From Pyrenochaeta sp. MPI-SDFR-AT-0127 (lineage: Eukaryota > Ascomycota > Dothideomycetes > Pleosporales > Cucurbitariaceae), in contig JAGTJM010000011.1 of assembly GCA_020747015.1 (NCBI GenBank), positions 1-64,000 of the forward strand: a DNA stretch of 64,000 nucleotides, written 5' to 3'. A model generated the notes under the pieces. It made no database searches, had not been told where the DNA came from, and saw only the letters and a program-made list of their open reading frames with translations. Position numbers and translations under genes: made by a program. Positions 20,962-31,806 of this stretch are shown here, piece after piece (position 1 is the first letter of the stretch; each line of letters opens with the position of its first letter).

Positions 20962-22833
20962 TCAGCAGAGCACAAAATCCTCTTTTGACAATTTCATCTC
21001 GCGCTCCAGTAACTCGCCGTTCATGATGCCGTGCACATACGCGAAGCCTAGAAATTGGTACTTGTCTCCGTATGGCCTAAGTACAGCAGGTGCACGACTT
21101 GGACAGAACAATACGATAACGTCTCCTTCTTCCATCGTGGCTGGACCGAGCCCCAGGAAGCCGGCAGTCGTCGCAAAGAAGGCGCAGTCGTCGTCTCTAA
21201 TATCATTCCAGTCCGCGTCTGAGTCTGCGGAAAATCTCAGCCTGGAGAGATAGTCCAGCCATTCCTGTTTCAAGCGATTCGGCGCCTTGGTACCGGGCGA
21301 GAACGACTGCGACCAGATTTTGAGAAGCCGCATACACCATTTCCAATGACCCTTGCTCCGTCGGGTCTCGACTGTGCCAAGGCAGTGTTGTTGCCGTCCT
21401 GCGTTTTGGCGTCGTTTGATGTGAAAAGGCCTTTGTTTGTGTTGCTGGAGAACCGTGTATGGGTCTCTCTTCAGATGGCGGAAGAATTCCTCCTCATCCT
21501 GGTTGAAGTGTATCGACTCGAGGTATTCATCGGTCTCCAGGCGATAACGTGGCTCCATGGGCCCGATTCGATCGAAGAAGAATCCTGGTAGAGTTAGACA
21601 CCCCTCGTCCAGCGCTGGCCTGGTCGGATGTTGATGTGGGTCTGGAATCCATTCTATGCCTTTTCTGTGCTCATACAGAGCATTGGAAATCGATGCGTCG
21701 AATGTGAGTTCCGTAAAGTCAACAGCCCAAGAAGGAAGACCATCTGGCCTACACAGGCCGAATCGGACGAGCCAAAGGATGGACAAGTCTCCGTCTTGAT
21801 ATTCTACATCGTACAGTATACTTGCGTATGTTGCGCGGCTGTACACTACTGTGGTGTCAATGTAATAGTCAGGAGCGATATTAGCAGCCTCTTCGTCCGA
21901 CATCAGCCCTCTTAGGCCATATACATAATCCCTGGGATTGGTAGCGTTGGCGGCTGAAATCGATGTGAGAAGTGAATAAAGGGATACCTTGCGACCCTCG
22001 GCATGGATATGCCGTACACTTCGTTCCAAATGGCCCATTTTGATGTACAAGAGACCTACTGGGGGTCCAAGGTAAAGGTGCATATCATCAGGAAGATGCT
22101 CTTCAATTTTTATCCTATCCTGCTGCTCGTCCAAGCATGCCTCGAAAGGGCCGAAACAGAAGAGCGGTCGCCGCGTGGATAGCGCGTACTCTTGATACAC
22201 CCAAACCCGGTCCCACCAGCACGGCGACGTATTCTCGGTCGCTTCGATTAATGCCGGTATCTGGTGCCTGGCCAAGGCTGGCTCTTCAGTGAAACCGGTT
22301 TCTAGCTGTGGTTTGGAGAGTTGTACTGATGCATCGCCCAACCACACGAGCACTCGTGATGCCTGCTTGTATATTCTATCCATGATTGCGAGCTGGTTGC
22401 CTTTTTCATGGCGGTCTTGCTGATTGATGCACACAGCGTCGATCCATATAGTCCTTGTCTTGTTGGTCCTCCGAAGACGCCGAAGAGCGACGAAGAGGTT
22501 CGATGTCACAAGAAAGGGCCATGTTCTCTCCTGGGGAAAATTCTTCGTCCATAAGTTGCGGAAGCTATCAGATAGAGAGTCCGCTTTCCTGGCACTGGCG
22601 TCGCCTATGAGTTCGATCTTTTGTGCGTTGTCCCATGTTCCCCAGGTGTACGACAATGCCTCGTAATCGTCCAGTGGCTCCCATTCGTTGTGGTGTGCCG
22701 AGAGGACATGTTTTGATGTTCTACACCTGATGCCTTCGTCAAAGTGGCCGGGGAGAAGATGCAAGAGCCGAATCTCGCCTCTTTTGGAGTCGAGTGGTTG
22801 GTAAGGGTAGGTGTTATTGGGTGGTTCAGACAT
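20962..22833 (-). CDS. HET-domain protein 2
   Basis: Single exon, 623 residues from an ATG at 22833. The N-terminal HET domain begins at about residue 11 (YQPLDSKRGEIRLLHL) with ALSYTWG at 59-65, IWIDAVCINQQD at 129-140 and RVLVWLGD at about 159-166, the classical order for HET-6/TOL-like proteins. After this come variable helical sequence and a C-terminal block (GDVIVLFCPSRAPAVLRPYGDKYQFLG, in part) that matches the barrel-like end seen in this family. Predicted role: non-self recognition or cell-death signalling. HET gene 3 has the same organisation but a different sequence. Confidence 0.93.
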   Translation of the reverse strand: MSEPPNNTYPYQPLDSKRGEIRLLHLLPGHFDEGIRCRTSKHVLSAHHNEWEPLDDYEALSYTWGTWDNAQKIELIGDASARKADSLSDSFRNLWTKNFPQERTWPFLVTSNLFVALRRLRRTNKTRTIWIDAVCINQQDRHEKGNQLAIMDRIYKQASRVLVWLGDASVQLSKPQLETGFTEEPALARHQIPALIEATENTSPCWWDRVWVYQEYALSTRRPLFCFGPFEACLDEQQDRIKIEEHLPDDMHLYLGPPVGLLYIKMGHLERSVRHIHAEGRKVSLYSLLTSISAANATNPRDYVYGLRGLMSDEEAANIAPDYYIDTTVVYSRATYASILYDVEYQDGDLSILWLVRFGLCRPDGLPSWAVDFTELTFDASISNALYEHRKGIEWIPDPHQHPTRPALDEGCLTLPGFFFDRIGPMEPRYRLETDEYLESIHFNQDEEEFFRHLKRDPYTVLQQHKQRPFHIKRRQNAGRQQHCLGTVETRRSKGHWKWCMRLLKIWSQSFSPGTKAPNRLKQEWLDYLSRLRFSADSDADWNDIRDDDCAFFATTAGFLGLGPATMEEGDVIVLFCPSRAPAVLRPYGDKYQFLGFAYVHGIMNGELLEREMKLSKEDFVLC

Positions 22834-24059
22834 AATAGTTTGGATGACTTTGTTTTTTCAGTAGCGCATACGGAATTCGGTAGAATGACTAGGCCAATAC
22901 TGTGTAATGTTTGAAAGGAAACTAGGTACCGCGAAGCAGATGCGAGGGAGTTGGAAGACGAGGGTGAGAAGCTTCCCGACAATAGAGGAACTGATGATGG
23001 AAGCTTGATATCAAAATTATCCTAAGAACATCATGCTTTCAGCTGCGGGGTCAACCCCGACGCTTCACCCGCGCAGGTCTGGTGACTAATTTCCCCTGCA
23101 TATCCTCGAAGCATTTTTAGCTAAATTTGTACGCTAAGGCTCAGCGCATATGATACTTCAGCTCGCCACCGCTGGCCTGGAGGATGGCTGAGCCGCACCC
23201 GTCCTAACCCTACCATAAACGTCCAGAATAGGTGGCGTTAGGAAGAGATATAATAATTATTTCTAGCAATAGAGAATAGAATATAGCCCCAGATAGTATA
23301 GTATCTTACTAATATTCCTACTATTTGTTATGACCTTGCATCACAAGAGCCCACCTGCACCAATCAAGTCTCGGGATCCACAAGCAAATGAGTCCAGTCA
23401 CGTGACATGATCAGTTGCTCAGTCTACTCAGTACTACTAATTAAGTTGATTATACTAAGGACGATACACTCTATTTAGTACATAGATCTCCGCAATATAC
23501 CCTTTTAGCTTATTATATTTAACTTAACATCTTTATAAATAGTAAAAGTAATAAAATAGTTCTCTATCTTGATACTCTTTTTAGAAGCGTCCTCTTGCAA
23601 TCTTGGTATTATCTCCTACTCTTTAACTACTCACTCTATCCCCGAGAACCAAACCTGACGCTATACTATTCCCTTAGTACAGGGCTTCACATGAAGGGAT
23701 ATACGTTACGTAACTTAGTACTCTTCTATACTTAAGCAAGCCCTACACGGCGTTCACTTATATCTCATTCACATACTTCATTCCACGCCAGAATTCTTCA
23801 GCATCTATTACGCGCCTCGAAATCTACAGCTTGTGCGCATTTACCTACATTGGATGACGCAAAACGTGAGCGGTATTGTGCAGCAATAACCCGTAAGGAA
23901 TCATGGGAGTCAAATACTAGAAGGGGCAATATAGGTTGATATGTAGTCATGGCAAAAGATACATGCAAGGAAGGCAAACTTGTCGATCGAATTCGTTTAA
24001 TGCCAGCAGATGCCAGACCTACCTACCTCAAACACCCTTTCGCAACTCTCCTCTTCGCT
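22834..24059. other. Intergenic region with AT-rich, RIP-like stretches
   Basis: No gene. TpA-rich stretches at about 23235-23335 and 23430-23640 (runs such as TATAATAATTAT and TTAGTAC) sit in otherwise normal sequence, resembling remains of RIP-mutated repeats. Direction and family of the original repeat cannot be told. Confidence 0.55.
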
Positions 24060-24683
24060 TTATAGCTCTGTAAAGAACCTTGGAGTCAGGTAAACGCCCA
24101 AATCTGTCGAAATCACCTGTTCATCGTCGCCGGAGAGCCACTCCATGTACAAAGCGGGAAGACCAAGCTTACTGCCTTCCCTCCGCAGGGCCGAATGTTC
24201 TGCGAGCACATACCGCTCATCGTTCTGTCGGAAACTGACGTGATCCATACCGATAGCGCCGATAACCCACTGCATTGAAAGTGCCCCGTGTACAAAGGCG
24301 TGTGGTGGCGGATGGAGAAGCCTGTCAACAAGTTGGGTGGTCGTGAGTGGCGCTTCGGTTGTAACGGTCGGTGCAACAAGCAAGCTGAAGTCAATCGCGA
24401 CAGCGGATGCGTTTGTATTAAACGGATTTGCTACTTCGTCATCTTCATCGTCATGATTTGGGCCGCCAAAGTGGAGGCCAGCGTTTACCTTAACTGCCTC
24501 TTTGTTAGAGTACCTGTTGCGTTCAGGGCTAGGTCTACCAGTGTTGGGAATTGAGCGAGACATGTGAGAAGAGAACGAGCCGAAAATTTCGTTGTATGAT
24601 AGGTCCTCACCATCGTCTTGGTCAGTATATGAGTTGCGGCTCAATGAGCTAGATGGACGCCCTGCATCGTGACTGCCCGACAT
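24060..24683 (-). CDS. Hypothetical 207-residue protein
   Basis: Single open frame from an ATG at 24683; a TTG-started extension of two codons is unlikely. The first 75 residues are Ser, Asn and Asp rich and look disordered, with an acidic DDEDDE run. The C-terminal 100 residues look folded (LLHPPPHAFVHGALSMQW, MEWLSGDDE, YLTPRF). No signal peptide or membrane segment. No family recognised. Codon use and ATG context look normal, and no frame disruption is seen. Confidence 0.6.
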   Translation of the reverse strand: MSGSHDAGRPSSSLSRNSYTDQDDGEDLSYNEIFGSFSSHMSRSIPNTGRPSPERNRYSNKEAVKVNAGLHFGGPNHDDEDDEVANPFNTNASAVAIDFSLLVAPTVTTEAPLTTTQLVDRLLHPPPHAFVHGALSMQWVIGAIGMDHVSFRQNDERYVLAEHSALRREGSKLGLPALYMEWLSGDDEQVISTDLGVYLTPRFFTEL

Positions 24684-25416
24684 GATCAACTCTGGCGGGG
24701 AAGTTGAGTGCGATGAGCTCAGAAGTTTAGACGGAAATGCTAGTATAATGTAATTGTATCCAATGATGCTGTATGTCTGAACTGTATCTGTATCTGTAAA
24801 ATTGCGCGGCAGCTGGGAAAGTTATGAAGCTCAGTTTGAAGAATCCATATAAAATGTCTTTTCTAAAACACTGTACATGAGGCTGTGAGTTGTTTGGTAT
24901 GCGCAAAGATCGAACAAAGAATATTGCACGTAGAACTGACTTGTTCTGCACAGTGTCGTTGTCCTCAGATCTGGCTGCACATATGGCTTGTTATCTTCCA
25001 GCACAATGTTAGTAGCTATCAAGAGATATCTCTACCGCCATAAAAAATTGCCACGTCATGGAAATGCTATCCCATCCGCTTCCTCTTTTGTCTTCACAAT
25101 GCCTCCATTCTATTTAATTAAGTAACAATATTGATGGCCAACCATTGTCACAATGGCTTAGAGGCTGCATCGAGCGCGCTAATACTCAAACTAAGCGCAG
25201 GTATTTCATGGGCAGGTCAGCGATGGGAGGAAAAGATGTGTTAATCACCGTGCCAATTTGACGATGTACCAGTTGTGAGGTGCCATCTGGTGTGGTCGAG
25301 AGAGTGGATTGCGGAGTTCTCGGAGGTGCCAAGCATCAAGTTTGCATTGTTTGCAGTTGACCCAGAAAGATCAGACGGCAACATGTCTTTGCAGCGCCTC
25401 TACTTGTATTGCCATA
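24684..25416. other. Intergenic, divergent promoter region
   Basis: Lies between the divergent genes starting at 24683 (minus) and 25417 (plus). Contains AT-rich stretches (24730-24860, 25090-25130) but no element that could be named. Confidence 0.5.
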
Positions 25417-27162
25417 ATGACGCCGCTACGGACATATGTGCCATCGAGAGCGCTTCTAAGGGCCCTGTCACGGCCGTCCCCATCACGATGTCCCTTCGCC
25501 CGCCCCGTTGCAGCGCAACTCGTTCGCAGCAAACGCACAAAGGCAGCACCGCCAAAGGAAGATGGCACATCACGCCCCAAAGTCCTGTCACCGGAACAGA
25601 GCAAGCTTGCGGAGAAGTTGACATCAAGATTTGAATCTGATGCAGCTTCCGACAAATCCATGCGCCCACTTTCCGACAAAGAACTCGAGTCGGACGATCT
25701 ACCCGTGATCAACTGGTACGAGCAAGATCTTGACAAGGGCACACCGCAGCGACTCATTGAGAGCATAGCCACGCCAGAAGACAGGATGAGAGACAAGGAA
25801 ATGTACATGATGATTGAGGAGTCGCAAAACAACCCCGACTACGACGACGCAAAGCTGAATCGCCGGCTTATTGACAGTTTGCTATCGAACCCCAACTTCG
25901 CCGACTTGACCAACGAACTGAAAGACATTAAGGAAGGGATCAAGACAAAAGACGAACTGAGGGCCTTGGATGAGCAGGCAGCAAAGGACGCAGAACCAGA
26001 GATCAAGCAGTTCAACGCAAGTCTGCGCATGGCCACCCACCAGGCTTTGCAGGATCTGATCGATGATCCAGACGTTGGCGATGCGGCCGAACATCTGCGA
26101 GCAGTTCAGGCCAAGATGCCTGAAATGGATGACTTGGACAACCCCGACTTCCAAGCCGTGCTAGAGAAGGCCATGGCTTCCTTGGATGGCAACAAGGCGC
26201 TCCAAAAAAAGATGGCCACTATGGCGAACGAGGCTACCGATGCGGAATTTGAGAAAGAATGGAGCGAGTTTGAAAAGAATGTTGATGAAGCACTTGATGA
26301 GAGCGAGAGCGATGACCGTGACCTGGATTTGGAGACGCCCGAAGATCTGCAGGACGTCGACAAGCTGCTCCACCAGATGCGCGACGTTCTCCATTCCATC
26401 GGCGGCGATAGTGGCTTGGAAGCTGAACTGGACGCCGTACTGAGTGAAGACCCGGAGGCGGCACAGGAGGGGGACTTTGAGCGCGAGATGGACCCCGAGG
26501 AACTCGCCGAAGAAATCAAGAAGCTTGCGCAAACACAATCAAAAGTGCCAATCACCGAAGACACCGAGTCAGATGAAAACATTCCTGCCGAGCTCCAGGC
26601 CAAGGTCGACAAGATCATGGAGGATCCCAAGTTGATGGAGAAGCTAATGTACATCCAAAAACTGATCTCTGAGTCTGAGCAGACCAAGTCAGACCTGACT
26701 ACAATCGCCCACGAAACAGCGCCTGACCCTTACGAGCTGGAGGAAGGTCGCACTGCCACACTGAAGGAACGCATGGACGCCGCCCGTCAAACACCCGAAC
26801 ACATCGCCGCTCTGCAGCGCTTGCGCGTCAACCTCCTCCCACCCTTTAACATTTCGCCGGCCCTCAAATCGTTCAATCAAGCCATTGAGCTCGCGTATAT
26901 TGGCGCAAATGACGACATACGGCGGATTCTATGGCGCGCCTATCAGAAAGCGCGGACACTGCCTACATTCTTACAGAACATGGGCGATGAGACGTGGGAT
27001 ATTCTGTATTACTCACAAGCTGTGACTTGGGGTAGCAATCAGAATCGACAGAACCATCTAAGGATGCTACTGGCCGATCTGAAGAGCTTGGGCAGGGACG
27101 GACCGCCTACCCATCCTAGCACGCTCGTCAAGAATGGCGATGCTGAGCATTTGGAGGCATGA
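25417..27162 (+). CDS. Acidic mitochondrial protein, possibly Mtf2/Nam1-like at the C terminus
   Basis: Single exon, 581 residues from the ATG at 25417; the frame extends 36 codons upstream only through a TTG start, and the ATG opens directly on a mitochondrial presequence (MTPLRTYVPSRALLRALSR, many Arg, no acidic residue). The middle (about 70-450) is a long, highly acidic, helical stretch rich in Glu, Asp, Lys and Ala. The last 110 residues are conserved-looking (LPPFNISPALKSFNQAIELA, ILWRAYQKAR, WDILYYSQAV, RMLLADLKSLG) and recall the C-terminal region of fungal Mtf2/Nam1-type proteins of mitochondrial RNA and ribosome metabolism. That resemblance is tentative. Confidence 0.75.
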   Translation: MTPLRTYVPSRALLRALSRPSPSRCPFARPVAAQLVRSKRTKAAPPKEDGTSRPKVLSPEQSKLAEKLTSRFESDAASDKSMRPLSDKELESDDLPVINWYEQDLDKGTPQRLIESIATPEDRMRDKEMYMMIEESQNNPDYDDAKLNRRLIDSLLSNPNFADLTNELKDIKEGIKTKDELRALDEQAAKDAEPEIKQFNASLRMATHQALQDLIDDPDVGDAAEHLRAVQAKMPEMDDLDNPDFQAVLEKAMASLDGNKALQKKMATMANEATDAEFEKEWSEFEKNVDEALDESESDDRDLDLETPEDLQDVDKLLHQMRDVLHSIGGDSGLEAELDAVLSEDPEAAQEGDFEREMDPEELAEEIKKLAQTQSKVPITEDTESDENIPAELQAKVDKIMEDPKLMEKLMYIQKLISESEQTKSDLTTIAHETAPDPYELEEGRTATLKERMDAARQTPEHIAALQRLRVNLLPPFNISPALKSFNQAIELAYIGANDDIRRILWRAYQKARTLPTFLQNMGDETWDILYYSQAVTWGSNQNRQNHLRMLLADLKSLGRDGPPTHPSTLVKNGDAEHLEA

Positions 27163-28141
27163 GAGTTTAAAAAGTTAGGACATGTATATTATAATGTGAT
27201 ACCCCATTCAGCCTGTCAGTCTCCAGCCTTTATTCTTGATTGCATTATCAATTTTGCGCGAAGGCTTTTTCGCAATGAGTCAGACTCGAGTCAGACAGCG
27301 CTTGCCCGTTGGGCTACAATGTTTTGTCGGTACCTCAATGTTGAATGAACCATTCAAACCCGCCCCTCTTTCAGTTCTGCTGACTATCAAGCAACTGCAC
27401 ATTGGGTCGCAGTCCCGTACGCAAAGACACACGTGCACGCCCACCAACTTGGTTTTGATCTCATGGCTTTGACGACGCGTTTGGTCGTGAGCCTCAAGCA
27501 ATAAATAATTGGAGCTTTGTCATTGGATGATCTCATAGCTCTGATGTTGGACTAGAAGCAGGTTGCAGACTCGATTTCTATTGCTAGGTGAAAGCCCAGA
27601 ACGAATAGGCGCTTCGATAGCACACTTCCAAAGTCGAAAGGGCTGGTACTAGCGGAGAGATATTCTCTACTCGTTACTGGAATTCTAGTATACGCCAAGT
27701 CCCTAAACTTCCAGACTTTCGGACAGCAAGGTCATATTTGGACCCATCGTGGTCACCACGCTTTTGCTAAGATAGCTTCACCGATTACCAAAACAGCCCT
27801 TCACAGTCAAGTCTGCGATGAATTTCATGTTGTGCCCCATCCACAAAAGTGGATAATATAGCTACCGTTACCATTCAGGTGAAATACAATTACATAGTGG
27901 CTACAGAGCTAGTTTGCATAAATACTACGATGCCAGAAGACAATAATCACGTCATAATTGCTGTTGTTCTCTAAGTCAGAAGTAGTTCTAATTTCACCTT
28001 AATCGTTGTGCAGTGCCAGCTCCCTAAGTTCTCTCCGTTCCCCATACGTTTGATCAACCACTCAGCCCTCATAAGTATTCCGCTACTAGGCCAAAATCTA
28101 GCATAAATCTGCTCAAAATTGAAGATTTAGCAAGTGAGAAA
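27163..28141. other. Intergenic region
   Basis: 3' flank of the mitochondrial gene and 5' flank of the next membrane protein. No supported feature. Confidence 0.5.
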
Positions 28142-30320
28142 ATGTTCTCATTCTTCAAGGGAAAATGGAGACCAAATGCAAGTGGAGACCAATCAGAGGT
28201 AAATTCGGTACGGCTTGGGAGACATGGCACTAAAATGTCAATAGGCCTCTTCCCAGTACAATGGCAACGATAGGACTGATACTCCTCAAATTGAAGAAGG
28301 TCGTAGTGGCTTCAAACTCGCTGCGGCTTTCCGACACAGCAATAATGTAATTTCAAGACCTTTAGCGGCTGCAATTCGGATTCCAACACCTGTTCAGCAA
28401 CCTATTAGCCAGCAACACCTTGGTGACGTACCTCCAATTGCTAGACAGTTTGGGACGACATTTGGAACGGCTCTGGACTCGAAGTCTAACGGCTCAGAGC
28501 AGACACCAGTTACAGAAACACCACCATCTCAAATCGCAGTAAGCCACGAATCGCACTTTCTTGATTATATGATACATGGCGCGTTATCTTCTTCACCCAC
28601 GACTTCGGCCTCTACTACTATCTGTGGCCAACCTTCTCGGAGAGAGGGTGAATGTAACTCTTCGAATCAATTACCACAAGCTCCTACTGCCGTTCACCCA
28701 CCACCTACCCGCCCCGAAGACCAACGCCAGGTTATAAGCGATGTCCTCACCAGTGAATTGAATAATACGGACCAGAAGTCAACTCCCACACCCATTAAGC
28801 CCCATCACCTTGAGCAGCTTTCGACAGCTGTTGCGTTTGCTAATGCTGTCGCACACGTCCACGACGTCGACAAAAGACTAGACACAATCTTGTCAGCAGA
28901 AGACCAAAATTCTACACCTCTAGTGTCAGCTGGAGGGTCGAGGCTTTACGGAAATGATGAACGTCAAGAAGAAAGGAACATCTTCGCAGCATTGAAGAAT
29001 GCGCCTGCACCGGCTGGTGTCCCCAAGCATCGGCAGACGGCAAAAATATTCAACTTGAGTGATTTGGACGCTCCTACTTCCGCTTCTTCGACAGTTTTGA
29101 GAACTGAAAAAAGTCCAATTACAAGCTCTCCAGCTTATCTAACAAGCCCAAATGCAGAACAAGTTCTAGATACGATTACACAGGTTCCAAAAGTGGTTGA
29201 TGAGCGTGTATTTTCCCGGCGTCCTAAAAACTGTCCTTTTATAAAGCGACCGAATGGTTCATATTGGGGCGAGGTTGGTCTCGATGGCGGGGATCGGCAA
29301 CCTCTTAAGGACACTGCGGAAAGCAAAACTGTTTCCCCAATACTAAACAAGAGCAAAACATCAAGTGATGACGTTTTGAAGTCACCTACAATGAAAAAGG
29401 CAATAGTCGAAGACGCTCATACATACCCACGAAGGATGAAGCGTTACCCGACCCCCAAATCTGGTGAAGGGGCAGTACTTGGACCAATTGAATATTACAC
29501 TGAAAAGGAAGAAGAGGAAGACGAAGCCGCACCAGGTTCTAAAACAAACTTTGCCGACATCCTAGAAGAACTAGAGAAAAAGAGAGCTGCCCTTCATCTG
29601 AAGCAGGATGGCAAAACACCGAAGGACCATTCCTCAGCAATAACAAAGACGAAAGATACCAAGAAAACCAAGGAGAAAACTTCATCACAATCTTCCTTTA
29701 CTTGGCAACAGGTCCTCATATTACTCTTCCCATTCGGCTACTGCACGAGTGATTTCATTCTAACTTTTGTTTCTCGCACCACAGGCCACGCCTACCACAC
29801 TGCGTCCTCCAACATGACAAACGCCACACTCAATGCACTCGACAATACTGGACATGCTACTTTCGCCGCAACATCGCCTACATCAGGTGCAATCCATCTC
29901 GCCCCCATTTACAACTTATCTCTGAGCGCAAGTCAGAAGGAAGACATTTGTGTGCATGGTACGGAGGTGTATTGGGAGCTGAAGCATGAAACTTTTATTG
30001 AGGGGTTGGAGAATCTGGGACCGCAAGGGCCGACGTTTCGTGCCATCAAGGTCCCCAGCTTCTATGAGCTATTCATATTTGTTGTTATGATTATTGGCAT
30101 ATACCTTATTTTTTCATCGCTGCTGAAATGGATCCTCGGAAAGGTAGACGGCTTGCTGGGTCGCCGTGGATTTGGCATCTCGCATCTCGCATCTCGAAGT
30201 AAAATAATCACCAAGGCGCTCTTAAAGCGTAGGAGCCTTGCAAGCGTACTAGTTGGGGCTGCTTTGACAGCGCTGCTTGTTTCAGATATCATTTGGCGTA
30301 ATTTGCAGGTCGACGGATAG
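28142..30320 (+). CDS. Hypothetical membrane protein with long disordered N-terminal half
   Basis: Two exons, 28142-28198 and 28245-30320, giving 710 residues. The 46-base intron (GTAAAT donor, CACTAAAA branch, ATAG acceptor) joins a short start exon (MFSFFKGKWRPN) to a frame that continues without a break into the long open frame; without it the first ATG of that frame is at 28569. Residues 1-520 are low in hydrophobics, Ser/Thr/Pro rich, with a KEEEEDEAA acidic patch and a Lys-rich helix. Three hydrophobic segments follow: about 540-560 (VLILLFPFGYCTSDFIL), 640-660 (FIFVVMIIGIYLIFSSLL) and 690-708 (LVGAALTALLVSDIIW). No family recognised; a fungal nuclear-envelope or ER protein would fit, but this is a guess. 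Confidence 0.75.
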
Positions 30321-30879
30321 TAAAATGGTCAGGTCTTCACGATGTCGTTGCATGACTCGATAGTGTCACCGCATGGGGAACAAGGGTGGTCGAGAAATCA
30401 TTGCAATTAATGTCATAGATCATCATTTCAACATTTACATTTCCTGCTTTATTATTTCAATCTTCATCTACACTCTGCCCATATCCATTTCACGTTGTCT
30501 GCGGATTCAAATGTATTAAAATCTACTCATCTATACGCGATCTCAACACACCGTGAAGCAGCCGATTCTGGTTATTTTAGTGAACTAAGTACAGAATGTT
30601 TAATTGGAGTGAGAACGTAGCGTGTTGTCCGTACGTTGATGGACATCTTTCGTGATTATGCCGAGCCTGCATGTCGTTAGTCGATTCTCCTTTCATTCTC
30701 TCGAAAGCCTACAGACCTCAATCAGTGTATTCATGGTCATGTAATATGATTCAAAGAACAAAGGAGGTTCATCTGGGTCTTGCTCCTCATCGCCATCACC
30801 GACAAGCCAACTATGCAGCCCTTTTGGAAGCCCGGCTTGTAAGCTATTGTGCATCACTGTCTACCCTGTCCCTGTTGCA
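30321..30879. other. Intergenic region
   Basis: Between convergent genes; no supported feature. The 70-codon plus-strand frame at 30671-30883 has no motif. Confidence 0.5.
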
Positions 30880-31299
30880 TTAAGTTCCCACATACCCATG
30901 AATCTTTAGCTTTGAATTGTCTTTAACTATAAAGCGGCTATTCTTCAACTCCAACTTGAAATGCTGTAGCCCAATTATGCGGACTACCCATTCCGATGTG
31001 AAGCAGACGATCCCATTTCCCGGCTTGTAGCTTCGAGGTCCCATATAGAAACCGCTGCTTCGAGGATTGAGAAGCTTGCCAACGATAGAGTTCAAGGTTG
31101 GCTCGCTGTTTGGGTCCACGACATCGGCGCCTTCTGTTAGTGTGATGGAAATCGGAGTTGGAGTAGCAGTAGTAGCAGCTGCAGTAGTAGCGGTAGCAGT
31201 CTTGGTAGCTTCGGCCAAAGTCTGGCGTGCGCGATCGTGAAGCCACTTTGCAATCGGATTCCGATCTTTAAGATCTTCAAATTCCTCTTTAGAAGCCAT
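30880..31299 (-). CDS. Hypothetical 139-residue protein with an internal duplication
   Basis: The only in-frame ATG is at 31299. The same frame is open for another 41 codons upstream to 31422 without an ATG. That upstream part contains a stretch (ELENLKN...HYRVAETLNEI) that aligns without gaps over 26 residues to the start of the called protein (EFEDLKD...HDRARQTLAEA), so it was probably once coding. An Ala/Thr-rich linker at about 30-55 corresponds to a GTAGCNG-type triplet run at 31161-31206. The C terminus looks folded (YMGPRSYKPGNGIV, FTSEWVVRIIGL). Either the start exon is missing or the gene is truncated. No family recognised. Confidence 0.45.
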   Translation of the reverse strand: MASKEEFEDLKDRNPIAKWLHDRARQTLAEATKTATATTAAATTATPTPISITLTEGADVVDPNSEPTLNSIVGKLLNPRSSGFYMGPRSYKPGNGIVCFTSEWVVRIIGLQHFKLELKNSRFIVKDNSKLKIHGYVGT

Positions 31300-31806
31300 G
31301 ACGCTTGGGAACAGGGGCTCAGTAATTTCGTTCAAGGTTTCGGCCACTCGATAGTGAACGCCCTGACCGGCTTCATGGCTATTTTTGAGATTTTCAAGTT
31401 CGTTATTAGAAGGTATAAACACGGGTTAGGAAGGAGCTAAGGAGATGACAAGGAGTATATTGAGCTTGCCGCTATAGGACAGTGGGAGAGAATAAGAACC
31501 GAAAACCTAGGTAGGCCAGGAAATTAGGAAGGTCTATTTGGGCTATAAGGGCACCGTGGCGGTGGGTTAGCCAAGGCGGGGTCACTTTTGCAGTGGAATC
31601 CAATACTTGAGTTTACCTTTAGCGCCTCAATTTCTCGGTTGTAGCGAGAGATATACAATGGTGAAAAGTGACCTCCAGGAAAGTACTCGAGGGCGAGATG
31701 GAACCCGAAGAATAGCCGACATTATGCCGGGTGGTGCGACGATATCATGAACACTCGGCCAGCTGAGTAGTCCGTTTGCAATGTCCTTTGAGCACGACGC
31801 ATCAAT
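31300..31806. other. Region between the internal-repeat protein and HET gene 3
   Basis: The first 123 bases are the upstream continuation of the internal-repeat frame. The rest holds the promoter region of HET gene 3, with no element that could be named. Confidence 0.5.

Noticed and set aside
26106..26687. 193-codon minus-strand frame, very Ser-rich
   Set aside because: Antisense shadow of the acidic Glu/Asp-rich mitochondrial protein, whose codons read backwards give Ser and Phe.
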